Positions 14,351 to 22,646 of a DNA stretch of 45,441 nucleotides are shown one piece after another (position 1 is the first letter of the stretch; each line of letters starts with the position of its first letter). Origin of the DNA: Butyrivibrio sp. XPD2002 (lineage in GTDB: Bacteria > Bacillota > Clostridia > Lachnospirales > Lachnospiraceae); contig NZ_KE384118.1 in assembly GCF_000423945.1 (NCBI RefSeq), positions 1 through 45,441 of the forward strand, in the 5' to 3' direction. The notes under the pieces were generated by a model. That model saw nothing but the letters and a program-made list of their open reading frames with translations. It was not told the origin of the DNA and made no database searches. A program made the position numbers and the translations under genes.

Positions 14351-15538
14351 TTACCTAGCTAAGAAAATATTGTAATAGAATCTCTTTGTTATCTTATTCT
14401 TCTTGTCATATACAGTAACTCTGATGACTGTCTTGGTCTGTACATCCTTAGCATAAAAACTATCCCCAGCGAGAGTTACCATACCTGCTTTGGCTTCATC
14501 AACCTTGCTGAGTTTGATCTTCTTGCCATTCTTAACCTTTTTCCAAGAGTAGGTTGGCATATCCTGTACACCTTTATAACTTAGGTTCAGAAAATCCATA
14601 TTTGGACCTTCGCCTTCCGGAGGTCTGCCGGGACGATCAGCTTCATCCTCTGCATATGCATCCACATCACGAACATCTGCTTCATCAAGCTCAGAAGTAG
14701 CTTCTTCATAACCATATCTCGTTTTACCTTCATCATTTGTAGCACTCTTCAGTCTGGGTGTACCAACCTCGACCTTCTTAAGCTTGAAATCCTTATTTAC
14801 AACAACCTTGATAGTACCCTTTTTTACAGTAGTTGTATTTTCACCATAGGACTTTTTCCAAAGCTTATTATTGGAAGGAGCATCAACATCTGTGGTTTCT
14901 GATATAACCTTGCCGGCATATGTTACAGATTTAATAGCAGCTGAATCCTCTCTTGCTACTACCTTGAGGGACTTTTTGACTGTAGAGCCATCCTTAAGCT
15001 TTGCATCATAGGTAAGCTTATAGTTTCCAGCCTTCTTTGCAAACAGTCTTATTGTATAGAGTCCATAATCCATTCCTTTGGGGGCATTTTCATCAATCTT
15101 TACGAAGTCACCCTTATGGTTTTTGTAATAGCCAGCTCCATTCTCAGTATAATCTTCATTAATTACTTCCTTCTCAGCTGCAGATTTAGGATCCGCATAT
15201 TCACTCTTAAATATTACCTTAACCTTAAGGCCCTTCTTTCCCTTAAAGTTCTCAAACTTTGCAACGTCCTGTGTTGTTGCAAGTTGCACAGTCTGATTTT
15301 TTGCATTAACACTAATATAGTGGACCTTCTCTTCTGTCCTCAGAAGATCTTCTGCCTGCATAAGATCAACATTATTCTTCTCTTTGGACAAACTCTTCTT
15401 CGTGTCCTCATTAGTGTATACTCTGTCAGTCCCCTCCTTCTTCCAGAGAACCTGAGCATTGGCAGTAATAGGAGCAACTAATGTTAATGACAGTGCCATT
15501 GCCAGCGCAGTGGCACCAAATTTGGAAAATTTACTCAT
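14351..15538 (-). CDS. Secreted protein of unknown function
   Basis: A 395-residue exported protein. It has a classical signal peptide, with FGATALAMALSLTLVAPITA ending near residue 28 (likely cleavage after ANA). The rest is Lys-rich and beta-rich with Ig-like blocks: AGNYKLTYDAKLKDGSTVKK, TVKKGTIKVVVNKDFKLKKV and a C-terminal FYAKDVQTKTVIRVTVYDKK. An acidic low-complexity stretch lies near residues 285-315. It is probably a cell-surface or extracellular protein; no catalytic motif is seen. The start follows GGAGG. It is divergent from the peptidase gene at 15796. Confidence 0.7.
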   Translation of the reverse strand: MSKFSKFGATALAMALSLTLVAPITANAQVLWKKEGTDRVYTNEDTKKSLSKEKNNVDLMQAEDLLRTEEKVHYISVNAKNQTVQLATTQDVAKFENFKGKKGLKVKVIFKSEYADPKSAAEKEVINEDYTENGAGYYKNHKGDFVKIDENAPKGMDYGLYTIRLFAKKAGNYKLTYDAKLKDGSTVKKSLKVVAREDSAAIKSVTYAGKVISETTDVDAPSNNKLWKKSYGENTTTVKKGTIKVVVNKDFKLKKVEVGTPRLKSATNDEGKTRYGYEEATSELDEADVRDVDAYAEDEADRPGRPPEGEGPNMDFLNLSYKGVQDMPTYSWKKVKNGKKIKLSKVDEAKAGMVTLAGDSFYAKDVQTKTVIRVTVYDKKNKITKRFYYNIFLAR

Positions 15539-15795
15539 ATGATTACCTCCATCATAAGAAATATTAACGTCTTTTCGTAGACGCTATACCGTGACATATA
15601 CAATTTTATCATCTTGAATTTTTCATAGTCAACGTGATAACATGCTTGTTTACAGCAGTTTTATCCTATTTATAAAATGTTTATAATATCGTTAATTAAT
15701 AAAAATCCAAGGTCTTGTTTTTTCAGACTATAAACAAAATGATTTTGGTAGTATCCTTATAGAATATAGATAACATTTTATGAGAGGAACAAACT

Positions 15796-16404
15796 GTGAC
15801 CGGAAAAAAGAAACTTGGAATATTATTAGTAGTTATTGTATTGGGAATTATTCTCTGTCTGTTTGTCATTACTAAGATAAAGGACAGAGGCGGTGTAGTA
15901 GTAAAATGCAACTCGGATTTTCCTGTAAATGAAAAGCTCGTGGCCTACAGACAGGACGACGCTGCATGGAAAAATGACAAGATCGGAGAATCCAAATATA
16001 CGATGGGAAGCTCCGGCTGCATAATAACAAGCATAGCAACAGCGCTGTCCAGCACTTCAGTAGCAATGGATCCGGGCGCCATGAACAAATTCTTGAGTAA
16101 GAACAATGCCTTTGATGAGGCAGGAAACCTTCAGTGGGGCAGGATTGATGAGATCAACGGTTTATACGCTGATGTGTATTCCGACGTAAGCTCGGAAATC
16201 ATCGACAACTGCCTGGCAGCGGGACACTACCCCATCATCAAGATACACAGGAAGTCAATTTTCAGCTATCACCACTACGTCCTTATTATAGGCACTGAAA
16301 ATGGCGAGTATGTCTGCATGGATCCGCTCCAGGACCATCTCACCAGGCTTTCAGACTACAACGACAAGATATATGCCATAAGATGTGTGTATTATGAGAA
16401 ATAA
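15796..16404 (+). CDS. Membrane-anchored C39-like cysteine peptidase family protein
   Basis: A 202-residue protein starting at GTG (15796-15798) behind GAGAGG. A single N-terminal anchor spans residues ~7-28. The papain-fold C39-like core follows: MGSSGCIITSIATAL with the presumptive nucleophile Cys 75, His 159/160 in FSYHHYVLIIG and an Asp in VCMDPLQD (177). Such proteins sit outside the membrane and cleave peptides or act as bacteriocin-type processing peptidases. The absence of an ABC transporter fusion argues against classic bacteriocin export. It is the only plus-strand gene in the first 18 kb. Confidence 0.75.
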   Translation: MTGKKKLGILLVVIVLGIILCLFVITKIKDRGGVVVKCNSDFPVNEKLVAYRQDDAAWKNDKIGESKYTMGSSGCIITSIATALSSTSVAMDPGAMNKFLSKNNAFDEAGNLQWGRIDEINGLYADVYSDVSSEIIDNCLAAGHYPIIKIHRKSIFSYHHYVLIIGTENGEYVCMDPLQDHLTRLSDYNDKIYAIRCVYYEK

Positions 16405-16408
16405 TTAG

Positions 16409-16446
16409 TAAGGGGCTATCGCTAAGTGATATGCTCCCTTTTTTAT
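16409..16446 (+). terminator. Probable terminator of the peptidase gene
   Basis: An AGGGGCTATC / GATA..CTCCCT imperfect hairpin is followed by TTTTTTATT on the plus strand, 5-40 bp after the peptidase stop codon. Confidence 0.6.
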
Positions 16447-16795
16447 TGCGTATATAAAATTCGGTGGCTGTTCAACCAATTGGTACCAAATCAAGAAAAC
16501 TGATTTACCATTCTCATTTAAAAGTTAACGCAATTACGTTTGCAGTATACCAATATTCCTTTCAACAAGCTTTCTGACTTAAAATTCCGGCTGTTGATTT
16601 GGCTATATTATATTTATCCCACAATATGTCATAGAAAATTCAACCTATAAGTCAAAACAAGAGCATCCCGGTGTAACAGTGCTTGAAAACATGCTCTGTT
16701 ATTCGTAAAGTGATAAGTCAGTTTTCACAAAACTATGAGAACTGGTTGATTATCCCCAAGATCCGGCCAGATTCTGGCCTCCCACCAACAAAAAA
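16447..16795. other. Intergenic region without a recognisable gene
   Basis: About 350 bp with no open frame that reads like a protein. Two copies of an inverted 9-mer, GAAAACTGA (16495-16503) and TCAGTTTTC (16718-16726), bound a ~230-bp stretch. A smaller hairpin, AGAGCAT/ATGCTCT, lies near 16660-16700. This could be the remains of a small mobile element, but no transposase fragment is visible. Confidence 0.4.
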
Positions 16796-16829
16796 TGCCG
16801 GAGCTATGCCAACAACAGGCATAGTTCCG
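16796..16829 (-). terminator. Rho-independent terminator
   Basis: CGGAACTATGCC and GGCATAGCTCCG form a 12-bp stem with one G-T pair and a 7-nt loop, followed on the minus strand by GGCATTTTTTG. It lies 40 bp after the HATPase remnant and still marks the end of that transcription unit. Confidence 0.8.
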
Positions 16830-16868
16830 ATAAAAAAACTTCAAATATATCCTTAATATCTCAAAATA

Positions 16869-17172
16869 TCACAAAATCAACATAATATTATTCATATCCA
16901 TCGCCGGCACATATCTGACTTCCTTGGCGAGGCCCATAACCATCCTTATTCCAAGGCCTGATGCAGGGTCCTCGGGGTGGTTCTTCTTGTGCCATTCCAC
17001 GGGATCAAAGAGCTTGCCGTTATCGCGGATTCTTATTGTCTGCTTATCTTTACCGTAAATAACTCTTATATCAATGTTCTTTTCCCTATCGTCTTTATAG
17101 CCATGATCTATAGTGTTCGTGAGCATTTCTTCAATTAAAGGTGTTGCTTACAAGCTTGTCATTCTTTTCCAT
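16869..17172 (-). pseudogene. Decayed HATPase (anti-sigma factor kinase-like) gene
   Basis: The ATG at 17170-17172 behind TAGGAAAA reads MEKNDKLVSNTFN and stops. In another frame LIEEMLTNTIDHGY begins an ATP-binding domain of the RsbW/HATPase_c_2 type, with N-box residues, IRDNGKLFDP (G1) and SGLGIRMVMGLAKEV (G2), to the end at 16869. The expected ~40-50 N-terminal residues between the two pieces are missing and the frame is shifted. It is a gene with an internal deletion near 17145. The short ORF from 17126 alone would lack the N-terminal helix of the fold. Confidence 0.6.
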
Positions 17173-17211
17173 TTGTTTTCCTACCAATAACATAAACAGA
17201 ATCTGCAACAA

Positions 17212-18099
17212 TCAGACATTTTTCATATGAACATCCAACTGATTGAAAGGGATCTCAATTCCATTTTCTTTAAGCGCATTAAATACGGAAGTATTTATCT
17301 CATCCTTTATTACTTCGCTTCTTACATTAGCCGGGAATTTAACCGTAGCTCCCATGATAAGTGCACTGTCCTGCACTTCAAGAAAATATACCATCCTGCT
17401 GTTTGGCTCGTTCTCATCATATTTATCTTCATTAAGAGTAAGAGGGCATTCGCATATGGTTTTTCTGATTATATCCTTTGCCTTTTGAATATCGGAGTCA
17501 TAACCGATGGGATACTTGAAAACTGCAGCCCTTGGCACATCCGCTGCATAGCTGTAATTGATAATCTTCATTTCATCAAATTTTCTGTTGGGAATAATCG
17601 CTCTGGTGGAATCAAGAAGGCAGACCACGATATGTCTTAACGTCATGTTCTCAACTATTCCCGTAGTTCCATCTTCAAGCTCAACTCTTGAGCCTATATC
17701 GAAGGGCTTATAGAGACTTATCTGGAGTCCGGCAAACATGTTCCTGATAGCTTCCTGAGCTGCGAAACCCACAACAGCTGCAACTACAGCAGTACTACCA
17801 AGCAGCGAATTGGCTATTTCGTCGCCTCCTAGTGGAAGCACTATGAATAAAACGATCATCGCAAAGGTAATCATTTTTTCTATGAACTGGAGTGTAAGCG
17901 TTTTGCCCTTCTTTTTCTCAATACTGCCAATAATCTTTCTTTTTATCTTGAGTAACAGAAAGACAAAGCCAAGATATAGTACGAACAGGATCACTGCAGT
18001 AACAGCAGCAGCCCCCATTAGCCCCCATACCACTTCAGTAGGAGCATCCTTAAAAAGCGTTTCTAAAATTTTATTCCAATTACCTTGATCCTGATTCAT
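17212..18099 (-). CDS. Small-conductance mechanosensitive channel (MscS family)
   Basis: A 295-residue membrane protein. Transmembrane helices lie near residues 25-50 and 68-90, and the pore-lining TM3 contains LLGSTAVVAAVVGFAAQEAI. It is followed by the conserved cytoplasmic beta domain (FDIGSRVELEDGTTGIVENM, then IIPNRKFDEMKIINYSY). These channels open under membrane tension and release solutes on osmotic down-shock. The start follows GAGGGGG. It is monocistronic or grouped with the decayed HATPase gene 40 bp downstream. Confidence 0.9.
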   Translation of the reverse strand: MNQDQGNWNKILETLFKDAPTEVVWGLMGAAAVTAVILFVLYLGFVFLLLKIKRKIIGSIEKKKGKTLTLQFIEKMITFAMIVLFIVLPLGGDEIANSLLGSTAVVAAVVGFAAQEAIRNMFAGLQISLYKPFDIGSRVELEDGTTGIVENMTLRHIVVCLLDSTRAIIPNRKFDEMKIINYSYAADVPRAAVFKYPIGYDSDIQKAKDIIRKTICECPLTLNEDKYDENEPNSRMVYFLEVQDSALIMGATVKFPANVRSEVIKDEINTSVFNALKENGIEIPFNQLDVHMKNV

Positions 18100-18244
18100 T
18101 AAAATGTCCCCCTCATACTTTCAAGCCATATTTTTGTGAGAAATATCCCATTTAATTTTACTATATTGCGTTTGGATATATTGTAAAAAAAAGATAAAAC
18201 CCACTTTATGGAATGTTTAGATTCTGCCTTTATCAAGTTACCTA

Positions 18245-18294
18245 TTGCTAACACATTTTTAATATTGTATACTTTTAGTTAGCAAATGCTAACT
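18245..18294 (+). promoter_or_regulatory. Promoter with downstream palindromic operator
   Basis: TTGCTA (18245-18250), a 17-bp spacer and TATACT (18268-18273) make a strong sigma-A-type promoter. Four bases further, AGTTAGCA-AA-TGCTAACT (18277-18294) is a perfect 8-bp-arm palindrome, and a related half site TGCTAAC overlaps the -35. The GTTAGC/GCTAAC dyad resembles operators of DtxR-family iron/manganese regulators, which fits the usual metal-linked context of DUF3793, though the regulator is not in the window. Confidence 0.65.
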
Positions 18295-18318
18295 TTAATC
18301 TTAGGAGGAGCCATAGGT

Positions 18319-18891
18319 ATGCCTGACAGTATCATTATTGAAAACTGCTCGCCCACATTGGCAGGAATAAAAACAGGAAACATTTTCACTATCGACAGAA
18401 GTCTGATTTCAGATATAAAGGAAGAGCTCAGCGAGCTAAACCAGTGCTTTGTTGACAAGGGACTCCGCGCAATTCCTTTGAAGATCACAGATAAAACCAT
18501 TTTGATATATCTATATCGCCCTGAGAAGCTTAAGGCCGATCTTTCTTGTGAAGAAGCCAAAGCAATCCTCCGGAAGAAGGGCTACGGCTGCGATTCCATC
18601 GAGAGTGATATCGTTCACCTCATCCATCACATCCACAATGATGGCTCATTTCCTCACGAAATCGGCCTCTTTTTGGGCTACCCTCCCATCGACGTCAAGG
18701 GCTTCATGGAGGACACCCGTAAGGGCGTAAAATGCGTCGGCTACTGGAAGGTCTACGGCGACAAAGAAAAGGCCGAGAAAACCTTCTCAAGCTACAAAAA
18801 ATGCACAGAAATATATAAGAAGTGCCTCTCCCGTGGAAGACACTTATCTCAGATGGTAGTAAACACCAACCGTGTTAAATCTATCGCATAA
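18319..18891 (+). CDS. DUF3793 family protein
   Basis: About 190 residues from the ATG at 18319, which has AGGAGGA 9 bases upstream. An earlier in-frame ATG lies inside the operator and is unlikely. The conserved DUF3793 C-terminal part is clear: HEIGLFLGYPPIDVKGFMED, then KCVGYWKVYGDKEKA and an SYKKCTEIYKKCLSRG helix. The family is common in Clostridia and Lachnospiraceae, often near iron-uptake or flavodoxin genes. Its biochemical role is unknown. It is a single-gene unit under the promoter at 18245-18294. Confidence 0.85.
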   Translation: MPDSIIIENCSPTLAGIKTGNIFTIDRSLISDIKEELSELNQCFVDKGLRAIPLKITDKTILIYLYRPEKLKADLSCEEAKAILRKKGYGCDSIESDIVHLIHHIHNDGSFPHEIGLFLGYPPIDVKGFMEDTRKGVKCVGYWKVYGDKEKAEKTFSSYKKCTEIYKKCLSRGRHLSQMVVNTNRVKSIA

Positions 18892-18901
18892 ATTACCGCG
18901 G

Positions 18902-19432
18902 GGTTTACTTGCCGGTTGCTGTTACGCCTGATCGCGAACAATTCTTTCAACCGGTTACCCTGCGGGGATTGCTTTCATGTGACCGTTACGTCTATCCGCG
19001 AACTTGCCTTTCTATAGGTTGAACTAATTTATTGCTTTTTAGGGAGCGTTACACCGGTAGATTTTATTTTTTCAATATCGGTTGCGCTTTCATGCCCGCT
19101 TTATTGGTTCCCTTACGCCTGTGCTCTAATTTGTTCGCGAGTTGACGTAACTCATTCCTAAACACGCTTCCCGCATATCAACCTGTTTTGGTTTATCAAG
19201 CACCATAGGTTGAACTACCTTCTTTATGGCACTCCCATCGTTCATCCAGTTAGACTATAACATCTCTTTCCGGTCCAATCGCGGATAGTTCCTTCAGGTA
19301 GTCACTACGTCTACTCGCGAACAATTCTTTGATCCGATTACCCTGCGGAAATTCCCTTCCGGTATCCGTTACGTCTATTCGCGAACAATTCTTTGATCCG
19401 ATTACCCCACGAAACAGTAAATCATTCAACGT
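18902..19432. repeat. Array of degenerate 64-bp repeats
   Basis: Units begin at 18902 (51 bp, shortened), 18953, 19272, 19336 and 19400; the region 19017-19271 holds more diverged relatives. Each unit starts GGTTACC(C/T)TGCGG-like, has CCGTTACGTCTATTCGCGAA in its middle (TTCGCGAA is itself a palindrome) and ends CAATTCTTTGATCC. The units at 19272 and 19336 are exactly 64 bp and directly adjacent. The same family recurs at 45134-45424. There is no believable gene in 18892-19732. Confidence 0.85.
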
Positions 19433-19539
19433 GCGCAAGCGGGGCAAGTCCCTCTCCCATACGAACAAAACAGTATACCATTCGACGTGCGGAAACGTAA
19501 ATCATTCAAATAGCGGAAGAAGGGGTGAGGCGGAAATAG

Positions 19540-19678
19540 AAAAAGGTCCGGGGGACCTTTTTCCCGCCGAACCGACCGACGAAGCAGCTATACTGCGAGG
19601 GCGCACGACGTCCGGGGGACGTCGGTCCTGAGCCGACCGGAGCAAAGCGGAGACCCCTTGAACCCAGGGTTCAAGGGG
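19540..19678. repeat. Cluster of perfect GC-rich hairpins
   Basis: Three perfect inverted repeats follow one another: AAAAAGGTCC-GGG-GGACCTTTTT (19540-19562), GACGTCC-GGG-GGACGTC (19607-19623) and CCCCTTGAACCC-A-GGGTTCAAGGGG (19654-19678). The first has A and T flanks suited to terminating in either direction. Together with the terminator next to tRNA-Leu they form a hairpin-dense block like the one at 123-230. Confidence 0.75.
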
Positions 19679-19685
19679 CTCCTCC

Positions 19686-19732
19686 GCACGATAAAAAAGA
19701 GGTAAGACTTTCGTCTTACCTCTCTTTTATCG
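19686..19732 (-). terminator. Long-stem terminator behind the tRNA-Leu pair
   Basis: A 24-bp stem with one mismatch (arms starting GCACGATAAAA, loop near TTTC) begins inside the acceptor end of tRNA-Leu(AAG) on the minus strand and carries a CTCTTTTTTATCG stretch. It is the natural end of the tRNA transcript. The stem is unusually long for a terminator. Confidence 0.7.
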
Positions 19733-19816
19733 TGCGGAAGAAGGGACTTGAACCCTCACGATGTAGCCATCACAAGATCCTTAGTCTTGCTCGTCTGCCA
19801 ATTCCGACACTTCCGC
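19733..19816 (-). tRNA. tRNA-Leu, anticodon AAG
   Basis: An 84-nt cloverleaf of class II with a long variable arm. The acceptor stem is GCGGAAG/CTTCCGC, the anticodon stem CAAGA/TCTTG encloses loop CTAAGGA (anticodon AAG, reading CUU), and the T arm is GGGTTCAAGTCCC. The discriminator is A and CCA is not encoded. It lies 39 bp downstream of tRNA-Leu(CAG) and shares its promoter. Confidence 0.93.
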
Positions 19817-19855
19817 ATATCAAGTATTTAATTAGTTGCACTAGTTAAAAACTAA

Positions 19856-19939
19856 TGCAGGAAAAGGGACTTGAACCCTCATGATATTGCTATCACACGG
19901 ACCTGAACCGTGCGCGTCTGCCAATTCCGCCATTCCTGC
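19856..19939 (-). tRNA. tRNA-Leu, anticodon CAG
   Basis: An 84-nt class II cloverleaf with acceptor GCAGGAA/TTCCTGC. The anticodon stem CACGG/CCGTG encloses loop TTCAGGT (anticodon CAG, reading CUG). It has a long variable arm and T arm GGGTTCAAGTCCC. The discriminator is A and CCA is not encoded. It is the first gene of the two-tRNA unit. Confidence 0.93.
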
Positions 19940-19953
19940 AAGCAACAATAGAT

Positions 19954-19982
19954 ATTTTAGCTACTTGCCGGTGGTTTGTCAA
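19954..19982 (-). promoter_or_regulatory. Consensus promoter of the tRNA-Leu pair
   Basis: On the minus strand, TTGACA (19977-19982), exactly 17 bp, then TAAAAT (19954-19959), 14 bp before the first base of tRNA-Leu(CAG). A near-perfect sigma-A promoter, as expected for a stable RNA. Confidence 0.85.
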
Positions 19983-20029
19983 TACAAATAATCAAGCATT
20001 TTAAACTTTCTATTTGTGACGCAGCAATA

Positions 20030-20359
20030 CTATTTATACAATATATCTGCCGCTTTGTAAAGGTCATTATACATTTTTAATTTCTGAGTATAAATTATCA
20101 CCAGCATAATGAACGTCAAAAGGCTCACAAGCGTCACAAAAAGCATAGGTGTTGAGGGATATGAAAACAGTCCCACAACCGCAATAACAAAGGCAATGAT
20201 CACAGCCCCGATAACAATTGTCCTTCTCAAAAGCTCCTGCTGCAGAGCCTCTATAAGAAGTGTTATCTCCTTCTTCTGAGTAAGGATCTCCTCATCCGAT
20301 AAAAGATCCATCTCCAGCTTCTCGATTTTCTTGATTCTGTCCCTTATCCTTTTGTCCAT
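20030..20359 (-). CDS. Small protein with coiled coil and two membrane helices
   Basis: 109 residues from the ATG at 20357-20359, which has GGAGGAGAG just upstream. A longer frame would begin inside the upstream terminator. The N-terminal ~45 residues are highly charged and helical (RIRDRIKKIEKLEMDLL, then a Glu/Lys-rich stretch), probably a coiled coil. Two adjacent hydrophobic helices follow (IVIGAVIIAFVIAVVGLF and LFVTLVSLLTFIMLVIIY) with a short cytosolic tail. No family is recognised. It lies downstream of the chemotaxis receptor but is separated from it by a terminator. Confidence 0.6.
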   Translation of the reverse strand: MDKRIRDRIKKIEKLEMDLLSDEEILTQKKEITLLIEALQQELLRRTIVIGAVIIAFVIAVVGLFSYPSTPMLFVTLVSLLTFIMLVIIYTQKLKMYNDLYKAADILYK

Positions 20360-20412
20360 ACTCTCCTCCGGCAATTTCTGTCTATCCCCTAAAACGCATT
20401 TTACCAAAAAGA

Positions 20413-20439
20413 CAGCCGGCAAATCCATTTTGCCGGCTG
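20413..20439 (-). terminator. Rho-independent terminator of the chemoreceptor gene
   Basis: CAGCCGGCAAA and TTTGCCGGCTG form an 11-bp stem around a short loop, and the minus strand continues TCTTTTTGG. It lies some 30 bp after the chemoreceptor stop. Confidence 0.85.
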
Positions 20440-20466
20440 CCATTTCCTATTATAGCACTTTTTTCA

Positions 20467-22500
20467 TTATTTAAAGAACTGCATATCATCTCTTAGCTTA
20501 ACTGCTATGCTCTTAAGTGAATCCGCAGAGCTGGAAAGTGTTGTAACAGTTGCGGAAAGCTCCTGCATGGATGCTCCTGTCTCCTCTGAGGATGCTGCAT
20601 TCTCCTCTGAGATTGCGGACAGGGATGCCATTGCATCAGCCACAACGTTCTTGGCATCAACACAGGTAGTAGCCTCGCTTTCAATGCTCTTAACACTGAC
20701 AACAGTAGATGAGATATCCTCTATCATCGCATTTACGCTCTGAACTGTATTGCCAAGTACTTCCTCCTGCTCGTCATTGCCCTTCTGAACCTCTGCAGCC
20801 ATTTCAACTGCGGACTGTGACTCTGCAAGAAGTATATCCATCTCTCTTCTGATATCGTCAGCCATCTTACGTGAATCGTCTGCAAGCTTTCCGATCTCTT
20901 CTGCAACAACCGCGAAACCTTTACCCGCATCGCCGGCTCTTGCTGCCTCAATTGAGGCATTCAGTGAAAGGAGGTTGGTCTGGCTTGCGATAGATGCAAT
21001 ACCCTCAACCTTTTCATTGATACTCTCAACTGCCTTACTTGTAGCACCAATCTTCTCAGTGATCTGAGAAATATTGTTGCTCATATTATGGCTGCTCTGC
21101 TGAAGGTCTGCCAGGCTCTGTGCTGACTCAGTTGAAACCTCCTGCATCCTTTGTGCGATATTGGCAAGGTCTTCCGTGCTATCCTGTACATTTCCGGTAG
21201 CCTGGTCGATATTTGCGACATTCTCTGTAACGCTTTGAATCTCATCAGCCTGCTGTGTTGCTCCGGATGCGATCTCCTGAACGGCATTGGATACATCATC
21301 CGCAGTCTGAGATATCTGACTTGCCGCATCTGCCAGTTCTTCCGAGGATTCGTTAACCGAAACAGCAGAGGACTTGATATTCTTTACTATGTCTCCCAGA
21401 ACATCCACCACTGTGTTGGTGTTGTTTATCATCTCGCCAAACTCATCCTTACGGTCTGTAAACTTCTGAATATCGACGAATTCACCATTTGCCAGATGAT
21501 GAAGAGCATCATTAACCTCATGCATAGGTCCTGTGAAGGAATTAGCCATTCTAAAGGAAAGAACGATTGCAAGGATTATCATTATTACTCCAAGAAGTAC
21601 GATGAGCATTGCACTCTGTCTTGCATCTGCAAGAGTTGCGTTGTAGTTGGAGGAAACAACGATTATCCAGCCAGTTGTGGGCTCTTTAAGATAAGATACA
21701 ATCAGCTTATCATTACCCTTACCTGTAACATAGGTACCGGAACTCTGAGTCTTTGCCTGAATGAAAAAGTCTCTGTCGCTTCTGTTATCCTCAGGATCAT
21801 CGGGCTTTATCTCATAATCTGAGATGGCAACAACAATACCGTTAGTATCAGTAATGAATGCTCTCTGATTCTCTCCTACGTTATCAACAAGGAGCTGATA
21901 CAAAACGTTCAGGTCGTAGCTTCGCTGAGCAACACCGATTACTGTCTTGTAGTCAGTGTCATAAACAGGAACTGCAGGCACGATTATGCGGGCGCCTGTT
22001 GCTTTGGATACGAGCACCTCAGAAATGTTCTCAGTACCCTTAAGGGCTGTCTGATAGAAGTTTCTCTCTGAAATATCAGAAAGCTTTCCGCCATCAGATC
22101 TTACAACCTGCATTCCGTCATTTCCCGAAATAACAATAGCGTTGCCATCATTAAAGGGAACATTTACCTGTTGCAGGTAAGCTACCATTTCAGGTTCATT
22201 TCTGGACGCCTCATCCTTCAGATAGTTAATAGTGTAGGGACTTTCAGCTACTGATTCGAGAGCTCGTAGCTGCTGCTGAATAACAGTCATGAATTTCTGC
22301 TCAACTATAGTACACTGTCTGGAGTTTATCTCCTTAGCGTCATTAAGACCTCTGTTCATAGAGCTTCTATAGCTGACAGCAATTGCGATAATAAGTGGAA
22401 TAGCCACAAGTGCTACTGTGGTTATGATAAGCCTTGCCTTAACTGTGCTCAGCAGACTTATCTTTTCTCTTTTTTCGTTCTGATCATTATCTTTGCTCAC
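20467..22500 (-). CDS. Methyl-accepting chemotaxis protein with extracellular Cache domain
   Basis: A 677-residue receptor, starting at GTG (22498-22500) behind AAGGAG. TM1 is at residues ~23-43. An extracellular double-Cache-like sensor (~45-290, with SERNFYQTAL and SDRDFFIQAK) is followed by TM2 at ~296-317, HAMP at ~318-370 and the cytoplasmic signalling domain to the end. The conserved hairpin tip includes NLLSLNASIEAARAGDAGKG and FAVVAEEIGKLADDS. The ligand is unknown; dCache sensors typically bind amino acids or small organics. It shows that the organism is chemotactic. There are no che genes alongside. Confidence 0.95.
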   Translation of the reverse strand: MSKDNDQNEKREKISLLSTVKARLIITTVALVAIPLIIAIAVSYRSSMNRGLNDAKEINSRQCTIVEQKFMTVIQQQLRALESVAESPYTINYLKDEASRNEPEMVAYLQQVNVPFNDGNAIVISGNDGMQVVRSDGGKLSDISERNFYQTALKGTENISEVLVSKATGARIIVPAVPVYDTDYKTVIGVAQRSYDLNVLYQLLVDNVGENQRAFITDTNGIVVAISDYEIKPDDPEDNRSDRDFFIQAKTQSSGTYVTGKGNDKLIVSYLKEPTTGWIIVVSSNYNATLADARQSAMLIVLLGVIMIILAIVLSFRMANSFTGPMHEVNDALHHLANGEFVDIQKFTDRKDEFGEMINNTNTVVDVLGDIVKNIKSSAVSVNESSEELADAASQISQTADDVSNAVQEIASGATQQADEIQSVTENVANIDQATGNVQDSTEDLANIAQRMQEVSTESAQSLADLQQSSHNMSNNISQITEKIGATSKAVESINEKVEGIASIASQTNLLSLNASIEAARAGDAGKGFAVVAEEIGKLADDSRKMADDIRREMDILLAESQSAVEMAAEVQKGNDEQEEVLGNTVQSVNAMIEDISSTVVSVKSIESEATTCVDAKNVVADAMASLSAISEENAASSEETGASMQELSATVTTLSSSADSLKSIAVKLRDDMQFFK

Positions 22501-22646
22501 AATCTACTCCTTCTTAAGCACTCTGTGCTTTAAAAACCGGGATCATAGGCATCTGTAAAGAGGCAATCGCGCGTGCCCCTTATGCTAATTCTATAGATTG
22601 CTGAGCAACAATCCTATGCATACACAATTAAATTTTTATAAATATT

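Noticed and set aside
16869..17126. Complete 85-residue ATPase gene
   Set aside because: The frame lacks the N-terminal helix of the HATPase fold and its own ribosome site; the likely original start at 17172 is in another frame, so it is called a pseudogene.
20505..21822. Several open frames on both strands inside the chemoreceptor gene
   Set aside because: They are shadows of the strongly biased coding sequence and have no domains or ribosome sites.
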